The notes below the pieces were generated by a model. That model worked only from the letters and a program-made list of their open reading frames with translations, searched no databases and was not told the origin of the DNA. This document shows, in pieces, positions 6,481-15,934 of a stretch of DNA of 64,000 nt. A program made the translations under genes and the position numbers. The DNA comes from Pelovirga terrestris (GTDB lineage Bacteria; Desulfobacterota; Desulfuromonadia; Desulfuromonadales; Geopsychrobacteraceae). The stretch spans positions 1-64,000 of the forward strand of contig NZ_JACWUN010000010.1 in the NCBI RefSeq assembly GCF_014773365.1. Reading direction: 5' to 3'. The stretch's first letter is position 1. Each line of letters begins with the position of its first letter.

Positions 6481-7608
6481 CTACGGAAAACCAAGATAGG
6501 TATCAACCCCGTCTAAAAACAGATCATACTGGCTTTCCATCGCTTCTTTCAGGATATTGGCGGGAAATCCGCGGGCGAGGTTGCAGTGCAGGCCGACCCA
6601 GCCGACAGCGTCGATCGGGCCGAGGCTCATCAGGTAGCCTTTTTCCTGATAGCGGTATGGACGCAGCCTGCGCCCGGCGTACAAATTAACGATATTGTGT
6701 GCTACCAGTTTGCCTTTGCGGACCGCCGCCTGGGCAGTGAGCTGGTTCAGTCCGTTGCCGGCGTAATCGGAACAGTCGCCGGCGCTGAAGATGTCGGGCA
6801 GCAGATTTCCTTCGAGCTCGATCTGTCCGAAGGGGTTGGTCGGCAAACTGATCGGCGCGCGCTTGACCCCGGCAAACAATAATGTCGCCGCCGAGTCCAA
6901 TTGATATTCCCTGTCGCTGCCGCATTCCCTGAGCTTAATGCTGGTGTCGGTTTGTTCCAGGTATTCTGTCTGAGGCAGATAGATGATGTTTTCCCGGCGC
7001 AATTTACGGACGACATAGCGATGGGCACCTTCGGGCATCATGGGCAGGGTGCGACTGTTCATGTCGATAAGCCGTAGACCGGCATCAATTTTCTGCTGCC
7101 GAAGCAGCGCCTTCAATTCGAATAGTATCTGCAGACCGGTGGCGCCGCCACCGACAAAAGAAAGATCCAGCCGTTGTGATTCGGCACGGGTCCGCCATTC
7201 TTCCAGTAGGTCCGGGCCCCGCCCCGCCATCAGGTGTTCCAGGCCATAGACCTGGCGTCCTCGGGGTGGAACCAGCGCAGCGGCGCCGGTGCTGATAATC
7301 AACCAGTCAAAATCGAGTTCGCTATCACCCAGGGGGATCTTTTTCTGTTGTTGCCAGCGGTTTAAGCTGTGGTTATCAATCTGTAGTCGATGCTGATGAA
7401 AAGTAAACCCGAAACGCTCTGCCAGCTGAGTGTACGGAAGCTTGAAGTCGGCAACCTGTCTGGCAAAGGTCTTGTGTAGATTGGTGATCTTGCAATGTTC
7501 CGGGTTAGCATCGATCAGGTGCAGTTGCAGTGCCGGCATTTTTTTCGCCAGACTGATGAGACTGGCCAGACCGGCATAGCCTCCACCAAGGACAACTACT
7601 TGAGCCAT
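6481..7608 (-). CDS. NAD(P)H dehydrogenase-like FAD/NAD-binding oxidoreductase
   Basis: Flavoprotein of 375 residues of the pyridine nucleotide-disulfide oxidoreductase class II family, close to type II NADH dehydrogenases. The FAD-binding Rossmann motif is at residues 7-16 (LGGGYAGLAS). A second NAD(P)H-binding GGGATG motif is at 153-158 (FVGGGATGLQILFEL). The FAD-contacting FSAGDCSDY block is near 290. The classical redox-active Cys pair is absent, as in NDH-2. In a membrane NDH-2 role it would pass electrons from NADH to quinone; sulfide:quinone-type activity cannot be excluded. It stands alone, facing away from pyrC. Confidence 0.75.
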   Translation of the reverse strand: MAQVVVLGGGYAGLASLISLAKKMPALQLHLIDANPEHCKITNLHKTFARQVADFKLPYTQLAERFGFTFHQHRLQIDNHSLNRWQQQKKIPLGDSELDFDWLIISTGAAALVPPRGRQVYGLEHLMAGRGPDLLEEWRTRAESQRLDLSFVGGGATGLQILFELKALLRQQKIDAGLRLIDMNSRTLPMMPEGAHRYVVRKLRRENIIYLPQTEYLEQTDTSIKLRECGSDREYQLDSAATLLFAGVKRAPISLPTNPFGQIELEGNLLPDIFSAGDCSDYAGNGLNQLTAQAAVRKGKLVAHNIVNLYAGRRLRPYRYQEKGYLMSLGPIDAVGWVGLHCNLARGFPANILKEAMESQYDLFLDGVDTYLGFP

Positions 7609-7726
7609 AAAAGCGTTCCTTCCAAATTGAGGCGCGAGTTTCCGGTTTTTAACCGGTCAGCTTGGAGCTTTCCCAGGTTAAACGGCAGAGATGAATAGGA
7701 TGGTCTGCCGTATGGGTGCAGAAAAG

Positions 7727-7785
7727 TGACTATTCAGCTCTATCCCGGTACCGGATCCAAAGGCCCGGTGCTTAACTGATACGCA
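7727..7785. repeat. Dispersed palindromic repeat, copy A
   Basis: Shares ACTATTCAGCTCTATC and a following CCCGGTGCT-AACTGA part with 15935-15986. The outer parts TATTCAGC and GCT(G/T)AACTGA are partly complementary, so it could fold as a hairpin. It lies in the 409-bp gap between the flavoprotein gene and pyrC. The rest of that gap shows only an extra hairpin at 7878-7904 (ACCGAC ... GTCGGT). Confidence 0.6.
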
Positions 7786-8017
7786 GAAAGTATTCAATTT
7801 GTGTGTCATTCTACGCTCCTTTAGGTTTTTAATGATTTTATCAATAGTAGCTTAGGGGTTTGTCCAAGACAATAGGACCGACTGTTTTTTTGCCGGTCGG
7901 TAAGGCGGGAAGTACGAAGGGATTGAAAAGGGCAGATATTTTGTGATCTGTTCAGGGGAGTAAGTCTGTTATCATAAGAGGCAAAGCTCGGTCAGAAGAT
8001 AGCTCAAGGAGTGAGGC

Positions 8018-9052
8018 GTGCCAAAAACCCTGACGATAACCAGACCCGATGACTGGCATATTCATCTGCGTGATAACGCGATGCTGGCAGCGGTGGTGCC
8101 GGCCACCGCCCGGGTCTTTGCCCGAGCCATCGTCATGCCAAACCTGCAACCCCCGGTGATCACCCCGGCCGAAGCCAATGATTATTACTGGCGGATCAAG
8201 GCCGTCATCCCGGTCGACAGCAGCTTTGAGCCGCTGATGACGCTGTATCTCACCGATCAGACAACCCCGGAGATGATTCACGAAGCGGCAGCTCAGGGCC
8301 TGGTGAAGGCGTGTAAACTCTATCCAGCCAACGCCACTACCAATTCGGCGCAGGGGGTGACCAACCTGGCAGCTCTTCATGAGGCCTTCGCTGCGATGGC
8401 CGATGCCGGACTGTTGCTCCTGGTGCACGGCGAGGTCACCGCCAATGATATCGATATTTTCGACCGTGAAAAAGCCTTTATCGATCAGCAACTGGTCCCC
8501 ATTGTCACCAATTACCCAGAACTCAAGGTGGTGTTCGAACATATCACCACCAGCGATGCGGTGGAGTTTGTGCTGGCCGGTGGCCCAAATATTGCCGCCA
8601 CCATAACTCCCCAGCACCTGATCTACAATCGCAATCACCTGCTGGTCGGCGGTATCAAGCCCCACAACTACTGCCTGCCGGTATTGAAACGCAATACCCA
8701 CCAGCAGGCGCTGCAAGCGGCAGTCGCCGGCGGTTCCCCGAAGTTTTTCCTGGGGACCGATTCAGCGCCCCACCTGCAGCACACCAAAGAGAACGCCTGC
8801 GGCTGTGCCGGTTGCTACAGCGCCCCGGCGGCACTGGAACTGTATGCCGAGATGTTCGATCAGTTGGGGATACTGGATAAGCTGGAGGCCTTTGCCTGCT
8901 TCAATGGGCCCGATTTTTACGGCCTGCCCCGCAACCCGGATACCCTTACCCTGGTCCGCAAGCCCTGGCAGGTTCCGGCTACGGTTCCTGTTGCCGGGCA
9001 ACCCATGGTGCCCTTCTGCGCCGGTGAAACCCTGCAATGGCAGGTTCTTTAA
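8018..9052 (+). CDS. pyrC: Dihydroorotase
   Basis: Catalyses ring closure of carbamoyl aspartate to dihydroorotate in pyrimidine synthesis. The protein has 344 residues, the usual size for the E. coli-type (class II) enzyme. Metal-binding H14 and H16 are in [10 protein letters not shown]. The carboxylated lysine region is near residue 100 ([15 protein letters not shown]). Further metal-site His residues are in LLLVHGEV and VFEHITT, and the catalytic Asp lies in [12 protein letters not shown] start with an AAGGAG 7-8 bases upstream. No other pyr genes are adjacent; pyrH is 44 kb away. Confidence 0.95.
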   Translation: MPKTLTITRPDDWHIHLRDNAMLAAVVPATARVFARAIVMPNLQPPVITPAEANDYYWRIKAVIPVDSSFEPLMTLYLTDQTTPEMIHEAAAQGLVKACKLYPANATTNSAQGVTNLAALHEAFAAMADAGLLLLVHGEVTANDIDIFDREKAFIDQQLVPIVTNYPELKVVFEHITTSDAVEFVLAGGPNIAATITPQHLIYNRNHLLVGGIKPHNYCLPVLKRNTHQQALQAAVAGGSPKFFLGTDSAPHLQHTKENACGCAGCYSAPAALELYAEMFDQLGILDKLEAFACFNGPDFYGLPRNPDTLTLVRKPWQVPATVPVAGQPMVPFCAGETLQWQVL

Positions 9053-9127
9053 GGTCCCGGTCCGGTGCTGAAGAGGCTCAATTCATCCACGTAAATCTTC
9101 CATTCATCTCTGCAGGAGCGTGCGAAC

Positions 9128-10009
9128 ATGACCGACAACACCAAATTCCCCCCGGAAAAAAATCAGCCCGCCGGCTATGTGCCCCCGAAGATCTGGACCT
9201 GGGAGCGCGAATCGGGTGGGGTCTTTGCCGGTATCAATCGTCCGATTGCCGGTGCCCGGCATGACAGCGAATTGCCGATTGGCGAACATCCCCATCAGCT
9301 CTACTCTCTGGCGACCCCTAATGGCATGAAGGTTAGTATCATCTTTGAAGAGTTGCTGGCGGCGGGGTTTGCCGGGGCAGAATATGACGCCTGGTTCATC
9401 GATATCGGCAAAGGTGATCAATTCGGCAGTGGCTTTGTCGACGTCAATCCCAACTCCAAGATCCCGGCATTGGTTGACCGGCAACCCCGGCTTGATTCCG
9501 GCAAACAGAGTGAACCCGTGCGGGTTTTTGAAAGTGGTTCCATTCTGTTTTATCTGGCGGAAAAGTTTGGTGCGTTTTTGCCCCAGGATGTGCCTGGCCG
9601 CACTGCAACCCTCAACTGGCTGATGTGGCAGATGGGTGCCGGGCCGCTGTTGGGCGGGGGCTTCGGTCATTTTTATGCCTACGCACCGCTTAAGATCGAA
9701 TATGCTATTGATCGCTTTGCCATGGAGGTAAAGCGCCAGTTGGATGTTCTTGACCGGCATCTGACCACCCATCACTATATGGCCGGTGATAGCTATACGA
9801 TTGCCGATATGGCGATATGGCCCTGGTATGGCCGACTGGCCCTGGATCAGATTTATGCTGATGCCGGCACCTTCTTATCCGTGGAGGAGTACCAGCACCT
9901 GCAGCGTTGGGCCCGGTTGATCGCAGCGCGACCGGCGGTGCAGCGAGGGATTCTGGTCAACCGCATGGATGGCGTCAAAGAGCGCCATTCGGCAGCGGAT
10001 TTTGCTTGA
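9128..10009 (+). CDS. yghU: YghU-type glutathione S-transferase
   Basis: Protein of 293 residues of the Nu-class GST (YghU/YfcG) family, which act as disulfide-bond reductases or peroxidases with glutathione. The N-terminal extension KIWTWERESGGVFAGINRPI and the first thioredoxin-like segment HQLYSLATPNGMKVSIIFEE are characteristic. So are VNPNSKIPALVDR (GSH site) and the ESGSILFYLAEK motif. The all-helical domain follows from about residue 165. GST genes are less usual in strict anaerobes, so acquisition by transfer is possible, but base composition does not stand out. Confidence 0.88.
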   Translation: MTDNTKFPPEKNQPAGYVPPKIWTWERESGGVFAGINRPIAGARHDSELPIGEHPHQLYSLATPNGMKVSIIFEELLAAGFAGAEYDAWFIDIGKGDQFGSGFVDVNPNSKIPALVDRQPRLDSGKQSEPVRVFESGSILFYLAEKFGAFLPQDVPGRTATLNWLMWQMGAGPLLGGGFGHFYAYAPLKIEYAIDRFAMEVKRQLDVLDRHLTTHHYMAGDSYTIADMAIWPWYGRLALDQIYADAGTFLSVEEYQHLQRWARLIAARPAVQRGILVNRMDGVKERHSAADFA

Positions 10010-10097
10010 GGACAAAGTGACGGGGATTATAGTTCTATGCTTTTCGCGGCAAACTTTTGTACTATCCTGGAGTCCTTTGTCCCATGTCGGAGTTACA

Positions 10098-10340
10098 ATG
10101 CTCCCGAAGGCTAACATCAATCTGACCATCAAGCTCTATGGGGTCTTCCGCATTGACCGCTTCAAGGAAAAACACCTTAAATTTCCTGCCGGAGTTTGCG
10201 TGGATGAGGTGGTGGACCAACTGCAGCTAAATCGTCAGTTATTGGGTATTATTCTGATCAATGACCAGCACGCTAGGATGACCAGTAGGCTGACCGACGG
10301 CGATACCCTGGCGTTACTGCCGCTCCTTGAAGGCGGGTAG
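10098..10340 (+). CDS. MoaD/ThiS-like small sulfur-carrier protein
   Basis: Protein of 80 residues with a beta-grasp ubiquitin-like fold ending in the functional Gly-Gly (LLPLLEGG), the tail that is activated and thiocarboxylated in MoaD. Typical central block: LGIILINDQHARMTSRLTDG then DTLALLPLLEGG. The ATG at 10098 is chosen because the fold begins soon after it. It lies 34 bp before the aldehyde oxidoreductase gene. Such MoaD-like genes often accompany tungsten enzymes, so a role in pterin-cofactor assembly for that enzyme is inferred. Confidence 0.8.
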   Translation: MLPKANINLTIKLYGVFRIDRFKEKHLKFPAGVCVDEVVDQLQLNRQLLGIILINDQHARMTSRLTDGDTLALLPLLEGG

Positions 10341-10374
10341 TTATTGAATTGTCTTAAAGAGGAGGAGAAGTCAG

Positions 10375-12231
10375 ATGCAGATTCTTACCACTGATCCGGT
10401 TAAGGAGCCGTTCAAGATTCTCTACCGCCGCTGTGTCCTCGATCTGCAGACCGGTGAGCAGACATTTACCGATGTGCCCTGTGCGAATCTCGAGCAGGTG
10501 CTGGGTGGTTTCGGGCGTTCGTTTCAGCACCTGGCAAAGCGTCCGGTCGAGCGCGCCTATTGTGATGAAAATCCGCTGATCATCAATACCGGTCTGCTCA
10601 CCGGCAGCAGCGCCATGACCGGGATGCGCACCTATTTTTCCGCCTATAGCCCATTGAAGCAATCACGCAAAGGGTTGCCGGCGGCGATCTGGTCGGCGGG
10701 TAGCGGAAAATTCGGCGCCAAATTCAAATGGACCGGTCTGGATGAACTGATTCTTGAACATCGTTCAAATCAGCCTGTCTATCTGGTGATCAGCCATACG
10801 GAACAGGGGCCGCAGGTTGCCGTGAAGTCAGCGGAGCATCTGTGTGGCCTCACGACCCATGACAAGATCATGACCCTGCAGCAGCAGTATGAGAATGCTC
10901 ATTTTGCCGCCATCGGGCCGGCTGGTGAGAACTGGCAGCAGGTGCTGATGGGGGCGATTGCCCTGTCGACGGAAAACCAGTTACGCAGTGGCGAGGATAA
11001 GCAGCGCTTTGCCGGACGCGGTGGGATGGGCAGCATGATGGGGTATAAGAATGTACTGGCGCTGGTGGCCCAGGCCCCTGATCAGAAAAAGCCCCTGACC
11101 GATGCGGTAAAAAAGGTCAATTTCAACGTGGTTAAGGGGGGCGGTGCTGCTCGACTGCAGCCGATCAAGCGTGGAGGTGGTGGCGGCACCTGGGCCGCTT
11201 ATGATGTGATGCAGCCTTTTCATGCGGTGCCGCTCAATAATTTCCGTCCCCAGGGGAATGATCTGCCTGAACGGATGCTGCGGGAGAATGTCGAAAAAGA
11301 ATACGCTCTGGAATCCTCCGCCTGTTGGCGTTGTGGTATCACCTGCCATAATTATGTCTATGAAAAAAAGCAGGATGGTACCCGCGGTGAGTTCCTCGCC
11401 AAGTTTGACTACGAACCCCTGAATCTGCTCAGTACCAATATCGGTGTTCATGACCCCGGCAAGGGAGCACGGCTGATTCAGGCTTGTGACCTGATGGGGA
11501 TGGATGCCATCAGCCTGGGGGTGACCCTGGCCTACCTGCTGGCGTGGAATGAACGTCATCCTGACCAGCCGCTGCTGGGTGGGGTGCGTTTCGGTGATTA
11601 CGAGAAGATTCATGAGCTGATTCTGGAGACCGGCAGGGGAAATTGCCCTGACATCGGTATGGGTTCTATGCGCCTGTCACAGCAAACCGGCGAAACCGAC
11701 TACGCTTATCATGTCAAAGGGCTGGAGATTGCCGCCTACCAGCCGGAAACCAACCCGGGCTACATCTGGGCGATTGCCGGTGGTCATATGACCATGGGTA
11801 CCTACGGTATGCTGATCCGCGAAGGCAAGACCGATGTTGATTCCTGGGTCGATGCCATCACCCGTGATAAACTACAGATCGTCGGTTTCGATATGATCGG
11901 CCTGTGCAAGTTTTTTGATATCACCAAAGGGATCGGTACACAAATGGTGGTCGATTGCCTTCACAGTGATTTCAACCTGGAAGTGACCCAGGAGGATCTC
12001 AAGGCGGCGGTTCGGCGGGCGTTTATCCTGGGGTTGATCATGGAAAAGCGTCAGGGCTACACCATGGACGAATATGCCCTGCCGGCTGAAGTGGCCAAAA
12101 AACCCAATCCGCACATCAAGGTACCTGATATCAGCAACCTCGAATATATTGAACAGCTCAGTCAACGGGTCTGGGCGGTGTTTAAGCCGGAGATGGAGCA
12201 GGTAGAGAAAGAGCTGCTGGAAAGGGATTGA
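10375..12231 (+). CDS. aor: Aldehyde:ferredoxin oxidoreductase family protein
   Basis: Tungsten/molybdo-bis-pterin enzyme of 618 residues, the family's usual size. It would oxidise aldehydes to carboxylates with ferredoxin as acceptor. The N-terminal AOR domain includes the NTGLLTGSSAMTGMRTYFSA segment. The [4Fe-4S] ligands C317, C320 and C324 lie in ACWRCGITCHN, and the distal Cys is near 511 (IGLCKFF). The pterin-binding DLMGMDAISLGV block is near 370. GGAGGAG ends about 6 bases before the ATG. Substrate cannot be told from sequence; related family members act on various aldehydes or on acyl-CoA derivatives. The upstream MoaD-like gene supports cofactor assembly. Confidence 0.9.
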   Translation: MQILTTDPVKEPFKILYRRCVLDLQTGEQTFTDVPCANLEQVLGGFGRSFQHLAKRPVERAYCDENPLIINTGLLTGSSAMTGMRTYFSAYSPLKQSRKGLPAAIWSAGSGKFGAKFKWTGLDELILEHRSNQPVYLVISHTEQGPQVAVKSAEHLCGLTTHDKIMTLQQQYENAHFAAIGPAGENWQQVLMGAIALSTENQLRSGEDKQRFAGRGGMGSMMGYKNVLALVAQAPDQKKPLTDAVKKVNFNVVKGGGAARLQPIKRGGGGGTWAAYDVMQPFHAVPLNNFRPQGNDLPERMLRENVEKEYALESSACWRCGITCHNYVYEKKQDGTRGEFLAKFDYEPLNLLSTNIGVHDPGKGARLIQACDLMGMDAISLGVTLAYLLAWNERHPDQPLLGGVRFGDYEKIHELILETGRGNCPDIGMGSMRLSQQTGETDYAYHVKGLEIAAYQPETNPGYIWAIAGGHMTMGTYGMLIREGKTDVDSWVDAITRDKLQIVGFDMIGLCKFFDITKGIGTQMVVDCLHSDFNLEVTQEDLKAAVRRAFILGLIMEKRQGYTMDEYALPAEVAKKPNPHIKVPDISNLEYIEQLSQRVWAVFKPEMEQVEKELLERD

Positions 12232-12232
12232 C

Positions 12233-12709
12233 GTGAAACTATTATTCCGGAACCTACTGTTAGTCGGTTTTTTTGTGTTTTTTTTCGTATCCACCGTCGT
12301 TGCTTTCGAAGCAAAAATGCCGGGGCCTCGAGATCGTTGTCCGGTCTGCGGCATGTTTGTTGCCACGTATCCGGAATGGATTGCCACTATTGTTCTTAAC
12401 GATGGTCAGCAGCTGTACTTCGACGGCGCCAAGGACATGTTCCGCTATTATTTCAGCCTGCCCGAGGGGAAGATAACGCGTGAAGACATTGATGGCATCT
12501 ATGTGACTGAATATTACAGTGCCCGTTATGCGCCGGCAGATGAGGTGTTGTTTGTTCTGGGTACCGATGTCTACGGACCGATGGGAGCCGAAATGATTCC
12601 GGTTCGCGGCCGGTCCCACGCGGAAACCTTCATGAAGGACTACAGCGGCAAGCAAATCGTGACTTTTGCTGAAGTGACACCCGATATGTTGCCGTCGGAT
12701 TATCGATGA
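12233..12709 (+). CDS. NosL-family periplasmic protein
   Basis: Protein of 158 residues with a signal peptide (about residues 1-24) and the NosL Cu-binding region CPVCGM (C36, C39, M41). NosL proteins carry copper in nitrous oxide reductase assembly, but no nosZ is visible here. It starts 1 base after the aor stop and overlaps the next gene by 4 bases, so it belongs to the aor-ABC operon. Here it probably supports a metal-handling or anchoring role linked to the downstream ABC transporter. The signal peptide lacks a lipobox Cys, unlike many NosL proteins. Confidence 0.75.
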   Translation: MKLLFRNLLLVGFFVFFFVSTVVAFEAKMPGPRDRCPVCGMFVATYPEWIATIVLNDGQQLYFDGAKDMFRYYFSLPEGKITREDIDGIYVTEYYSARYAPADEVLFVLGTDVYGPMGAEMIPVRGRSHAETFMKDYSGKQIVTFAEVTPDMLPSDYR

Positions 12710-13035
12710 AGCGCAGTTTTATCTGTCTGACCGTTCTGCTGGCGGGCGCTGTGCTGCTTGTCAGTCTACTGTTTTCCGCCCATCTGCATGATCGACGCCA
12801 CCCGGCAAGATGGCAGAATAAGCGCGATCTGGTCGCTGCCCTGGCCATTACCGACCTGTCGCTGAGCAGTGAAGCGCGTTACACCCGCCATGTCACTCAG
12901 GCCGATCTGTTTTCGGCGTTTCAGGATTTTCCTGCAGCATTTGAGCATTTTCCCACCGGTTCGATGATCCCGCCGCGCCCTGCCGGTTACAGCGGGCGGG
13001 TATTATTTGAATCCAGCCAACAGGTCCGGCCGTGA
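12706..13035 (+). CDS. Small membrane-anchored protein of unknown function
   Basis: Protein of 109 residues with an N-terminal hydrophobic segment (about residues 5-24, SFICLTVLLAGAVLLVSLLF) that is a signal anchor. The rest is polar. No family recognised. It overlaps both the nosL-like gene (ATGA) and the permease gene (GTGA), so it is an integral part of this operon and probably acts with the ABC transporter outside the membrane. Confidence 0.65.
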   Translation: MKRSFICLTVLLAGAVLLVSLLFSAHLHDRRHPARWQNKRDLVAALAITDLSLSSEARYTRHVTQADLFSAFQDFPAAFEHFPTGSMIPPRPAGYSGRVLFESSQQVRP

Positions 13036-14189
13036 TCTTCAATTTCAAATTACTTGAATACAGTCTGTCGAGTTTATGGCGACGTAAAGAAAAGAACATC
13101 GCCCTGATGATTGTTTATGCCCTGGTCATCGCGACCCTGGGGTCGGTGCTGCTGCTGACCCATGCGCTGAAAACCGAAGCGCTAATGACCCTGAGCGCGG
13201 CCCCGGAAATTGTCGTACAACGTACGCAAGGGGGGCGGCATGAGCTGATTCCGGTCCATTATGCAGAGACCATTGCGGGCTTCCCCGGGGTCGGCAAGGT
13301 GACGCCACGGGTCTGGGGCTATTACTATGATTCCCTGGTCAAGGCCAATCTGACCCTGATCGGCCTGGGCGGATATCACGAACAGCTCGAATTGCTTGAG
13401 GGGCGCTTACCGCAGGCAGCGGATGAGTGTGTCATCGGTGCCGGGGTGGCGGATGCCTTTGGTCCGCAGATCGGCAATCTGTTGGTGCTGGAGGACAGCA
13501 GCAAACGGCGTTCGGAGTTTTACGTTACCGGCATCTTTCGTTCCCGATCCAACCTGCTGACAAACGATCTGGTGGTGTTACAGGAAGACGCCCTGCGCGA
13601 TTTTTTTGCCATGCCGGACGGGCTTGCCACCGATCTGACCGTTCAGGTCTATAACTCGCGCGAGATCAGTACCATCGCCAAAAAAATTGCCTATTTTCTT
13701 CCTGATAGCCGCCCGATCACCCGCGAGGAACTGCTCCACACCTACGATTCCCTATTCAACTGGCGCAGTGGCATGATGCTGGCGGTGTTTGTCTCAGCCC
13801 TGATGGCTTTTCTGATCCTCGCCTGGGATCGGGCGACCGGCATCAGTGCCGAGGAGAAGCGCGAGATCGGCATATTAAAAGCCCTGGGGTGGGAAACCTC
13901 CCATATTCTTGGTGCCAAATTACGTGAAGCCCTGCTGATTTCCCTGAGTGCCTTTATTGCCGGCCTGCTGTTGGCCTGGTTCCACGTGTTCGTCCTGGGG
14001 GCGCCCTTGCTGATGCCGTTGTTAAAGGGCTGGTCGGTGCTTTTTCCAACCTTTGACCTGACCCGGGGGGTGAATCTTTACCAACTGGCGGTGCTCGGCT
14101 GTGTGACGATTTTACCCTATCTGGCCTGTACCGTTATTCCGGCCTGGAAAGCTGCCGGCAGCGATCCCGATGATGTGATGCGAGGCTGA
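13032..14189 (+). CDS. FtsX-like ABC transporter permease
   Basis: Permease of 385 residues of the FtsX/MacB family. A first membrane helix near residues 22-45 (NIALMIVYALVIATLGSVLL) is followed by a large periplasmic domain (about 46-245), then three helices at about 250-380 within the FtsX domain (SGMMLAVFVSALMAFLILAW then EKREIGILKALGWETSHIL). The EIGILKALG motif contacts the ATPase. GTG start overlapping the previous gene. Together with the next gene it forms a mechanotransmission-type ABC transporter rather than a classical importer. Substrate unknown. Confidence 0.85.
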   Translation: MIFNFKLLEYSLSSLWRRKEKNIALMIVYALVIATLGSVLLLTHALKTEALMTLSAAPEIVVQRTQGGRHELIPVHYAETIAGFPGVGKVTPRVWGYYYDSLVKANLTLIGLGGYHEQLELLEGRLPQAADECVIGAGVADAFGPQIGNLLVLEDSSKRRSEFYVTGIFRSRSNLLTNDLVVLQEDALRDFFAMPDGLATDLTVQVYNSREISTIAKKIAYFLPDSRPITREELLHTYDSLFNWRSGMMLAVFVSALMAFLILAWDRATGISAEEKREIGILKALGWETSHILGAKLREALLISLSAFIAGLLLAWFHVFVLGAPLLMPLLKGWSVLFPTFDLTRGVNLYQLAVLGCVTILPYLACTVIPAWKAAGSDPDDVMRG

Positions 14190-14191
14190 CA

Positions 14192-14917
14192 ATGGGTGCT
14201 GATATGGATAACCACGAGCCGCTGATCCGCATCGAGGAGGTCAGTAAAATCTACCATCAGGGCAAGCCTGATGAAGTACGCGCCCTGCAGGACATCTCCC
14301 TGGAGTTTTTCCCGGGGGAGGTGGTGGTCCTGACCGGGCCGAGTGGTTCCGGCAAATCGACCCTGCTGGCCTTGATCGGTTGTATGGCGCGTCCGACCCA
14401 AGGAACCATCTACCTGCAGGAGCGCCGCGTCAGTCGCCTGCCGGAATCATTTCTGGCCCGGATTCGCCGTGAGACTTACGGCTTTGTCTTTCAGCAGTAC
14501 CATCTGCTGCGCGATGTTTCGGTGCTCGATAATCTGATGTTTCCTCTTTATCCTGCCGCGCTGCCCTACAAAACCATGCGTGAACGGGCACTGCTGCTGT
14601 TGAACAAGTTTGATTTGTCAGACCGGCATAAAACCAACGTCCGCCAACTCTCCGGTGGTGAACAGCAGCGGGTGGCCCTGGCGCGCGCGCTCATGGCTGA
14701 TCCGCCGATCATTATCGCTGACGAGCCGACGGCCCATCTTGATGCCGAACTGTCATTAGAGCTGCTGAAGATTCTGACAGAGCTGAACGCGGAAGGCCGA
14801 ACCATCATCATCGCCAGCCACGACCCGGTGGTATATCAGTCGCCACTGATCAATCGCAGGATTGGCCTGCGTCATGGCAAGCTGGTTGACGACAATAACG
14901 CAGGGGCAGGGCAGTGA
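14192..14917 (+). CDS. ABC transporter ATP-binding protein (LolD/MacB type)
   Basis: ATPase of 241 residues. Walker A GPSGSGKS at residues 49-56, Q-loop FVFQQYHLL near 100, signature LSGGEQQRVALARAL near 153, Walker B IIIADEPTAHLD near 176, and the H-loop IIIASHD near 205. It follows the permease by 2 bp. A GAGG 6 bases before ATG 14192 supports the longer start, with 14204 as an alternative. It belongs to the LolD/MacB/FtsE group and would power the preceding FtsX-like permease. Confidence 0.9.
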   Translation: MGADMDNHEPLIRIEEVSKIYHQGKPDEVRALQDISLEFFPGEVVVLTGPSGSGKSTLLALIGCMARPTQGTIYLQERRVSRLPESFLARIRRETYGFVFQQYHLLRDVSVLDNLMFPLYPAALPYKTMRERALLLLNKFDLSDRHKTNVRQLSGGEQQRVALARALMADPPIIIADEPTAHLDAELSLELLKILTELNAEGRTIIIASHDPVVYQSPLINRRIGLRHGKLVDDNNAGAGQ

Positions 14918-15921
14918 TCCTTCATCCGGGGATTCTCGCTCTGTTGTCCGGTTCAGCCCTGATCCTGCTGATGCTGCTGGTGGCGGGTGGGGTGGCACTG
15001 CGGATCCTGCGTCACTGGAACGCCGACAGCGGCTCTACGACCCAATTGCAACTGGAACGGCAGACCTGGCTGGTAACAACCCTGCTGAAATACGCCTTTG
15101 GTTTCCAGATTATTACCCTGTTCCTCTTTCTGTTTACCCTCGATGAAATCCATCCGCTGTTTGTCGGCGCCATGTGTGCGACCGGATCCCTGAACGCCAA
15201 TCTGGTCGGCTGGCTGGTGTTGCTGGTCAAGATCGGGCTGGTGTTTGCTGCCGCGTTCTGGCTGGCGGTAAATACTCTGGATCAGGGTACCGAGGATACC
15301 CCCTTGGTACGCTTTAAATATGTCACCCTGCTGTTGCTGATTCCGCTGGTGGCGCTGGATCTGTGGCTTCAGTGGGAATATTTCAGCGGTTTGCGTCCAC
15401 AGATGATCACCTCCTGTTGTGGCTCGTTGTTTTCTGCCGAAGGGGAAGGGGTGATCAGTACCCTGACCGGTTTACCGGTCGAGCAGGGGATGTCCCTATT
15501 TTTTGCGGTGGTCCTGTTGTATGCCGGGTTGTTACTGGCGAGCCTGCGCCGGCGGGCGGTGCTGTTGCGACATGGGTTGTTTGTGGCGTCGGTGCTGCTG
15601 TTTTTTGTTTCCCTGGCAGCGCTGGTGTCGTTTCTTTCTCTGTATATCTACCAGATGCCCAGTCATCAGTGCCCCTTCGACATGCTCCAGGGGCACTATT
15701 ACTACATCGGTTATCCGATCTACCTGGGGCTGTTTATGGCCACCCTTTTTGCCATGCTGCCGGGCCTCTGCCGCCCGCTGGTAAAAACAGCGAGCCTTGA
15801 GCGGCAGCTGGAAAGTTGTGAACCTGTATGGCTGCGCCTGGCCCTGTTCGGCCTGATCCTCTTTCTTGTGACCAGCTGTTGGCAGATGGTGTTTGGCCCG
15901 TTGATATTACTGGGTTATTGA
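14914..15921 (+). CDS. Multi-pass membrane protein of unknown function
   Basis: Protein of 335 residues with about seven to eight hydrophobic segments (first: LLSGSALILLMLLVAGGVAL). Cys-containing loop pieces are AMCATGSLN and ITSCCGSLFSAEGEG, and there is a conserved-looking HQCPFDMLQGHYYYIGYPIY near residue 250. No family assigned with certainty. GTG start overlapping the ATPase stop (GTGA), so it is the last gene of the aor-nosL-ABC operon. The Cys/His-bearing loops suggest metal or heme contact, but this is only a guess. Confidence 0.65.
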   Translation: MILHPGILALLSGSALILLMLLVAGGVALRILRHWNADSGSTTQLQLERQTWLVTTLLKYAFGFQIITLFLFLFTLDEIHPLFVGAMCATGSLNANLVGWLVLLVKIGLVFAAAFWLAVNTLDQGTEDTPLVRFKYVTLLLLIPLVALDLWLQWEYFSGLRPQMITSCCGSLFSAEGEGVISTLTGLPVEQGMSLFFAVVLLYAGLLLASLRRRAVLLRHGLFVASVLLFFVSLAALVSFLSLYIYQMPSHQCPFDMLQGHYYYIGYPIYLGLFMATLFAMLPGLCRPLVKTASLERQLESCEPVWLRLALFGLILFLVTSCWQMVFGPLILLGY

Positions 15922-15934
15922 ATATCATTTTGCA

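Noticed and set aside
7878-7904. Terminator before pyrC
   Set aside because: A hairpin exists but there is no T-run after it on either strand.
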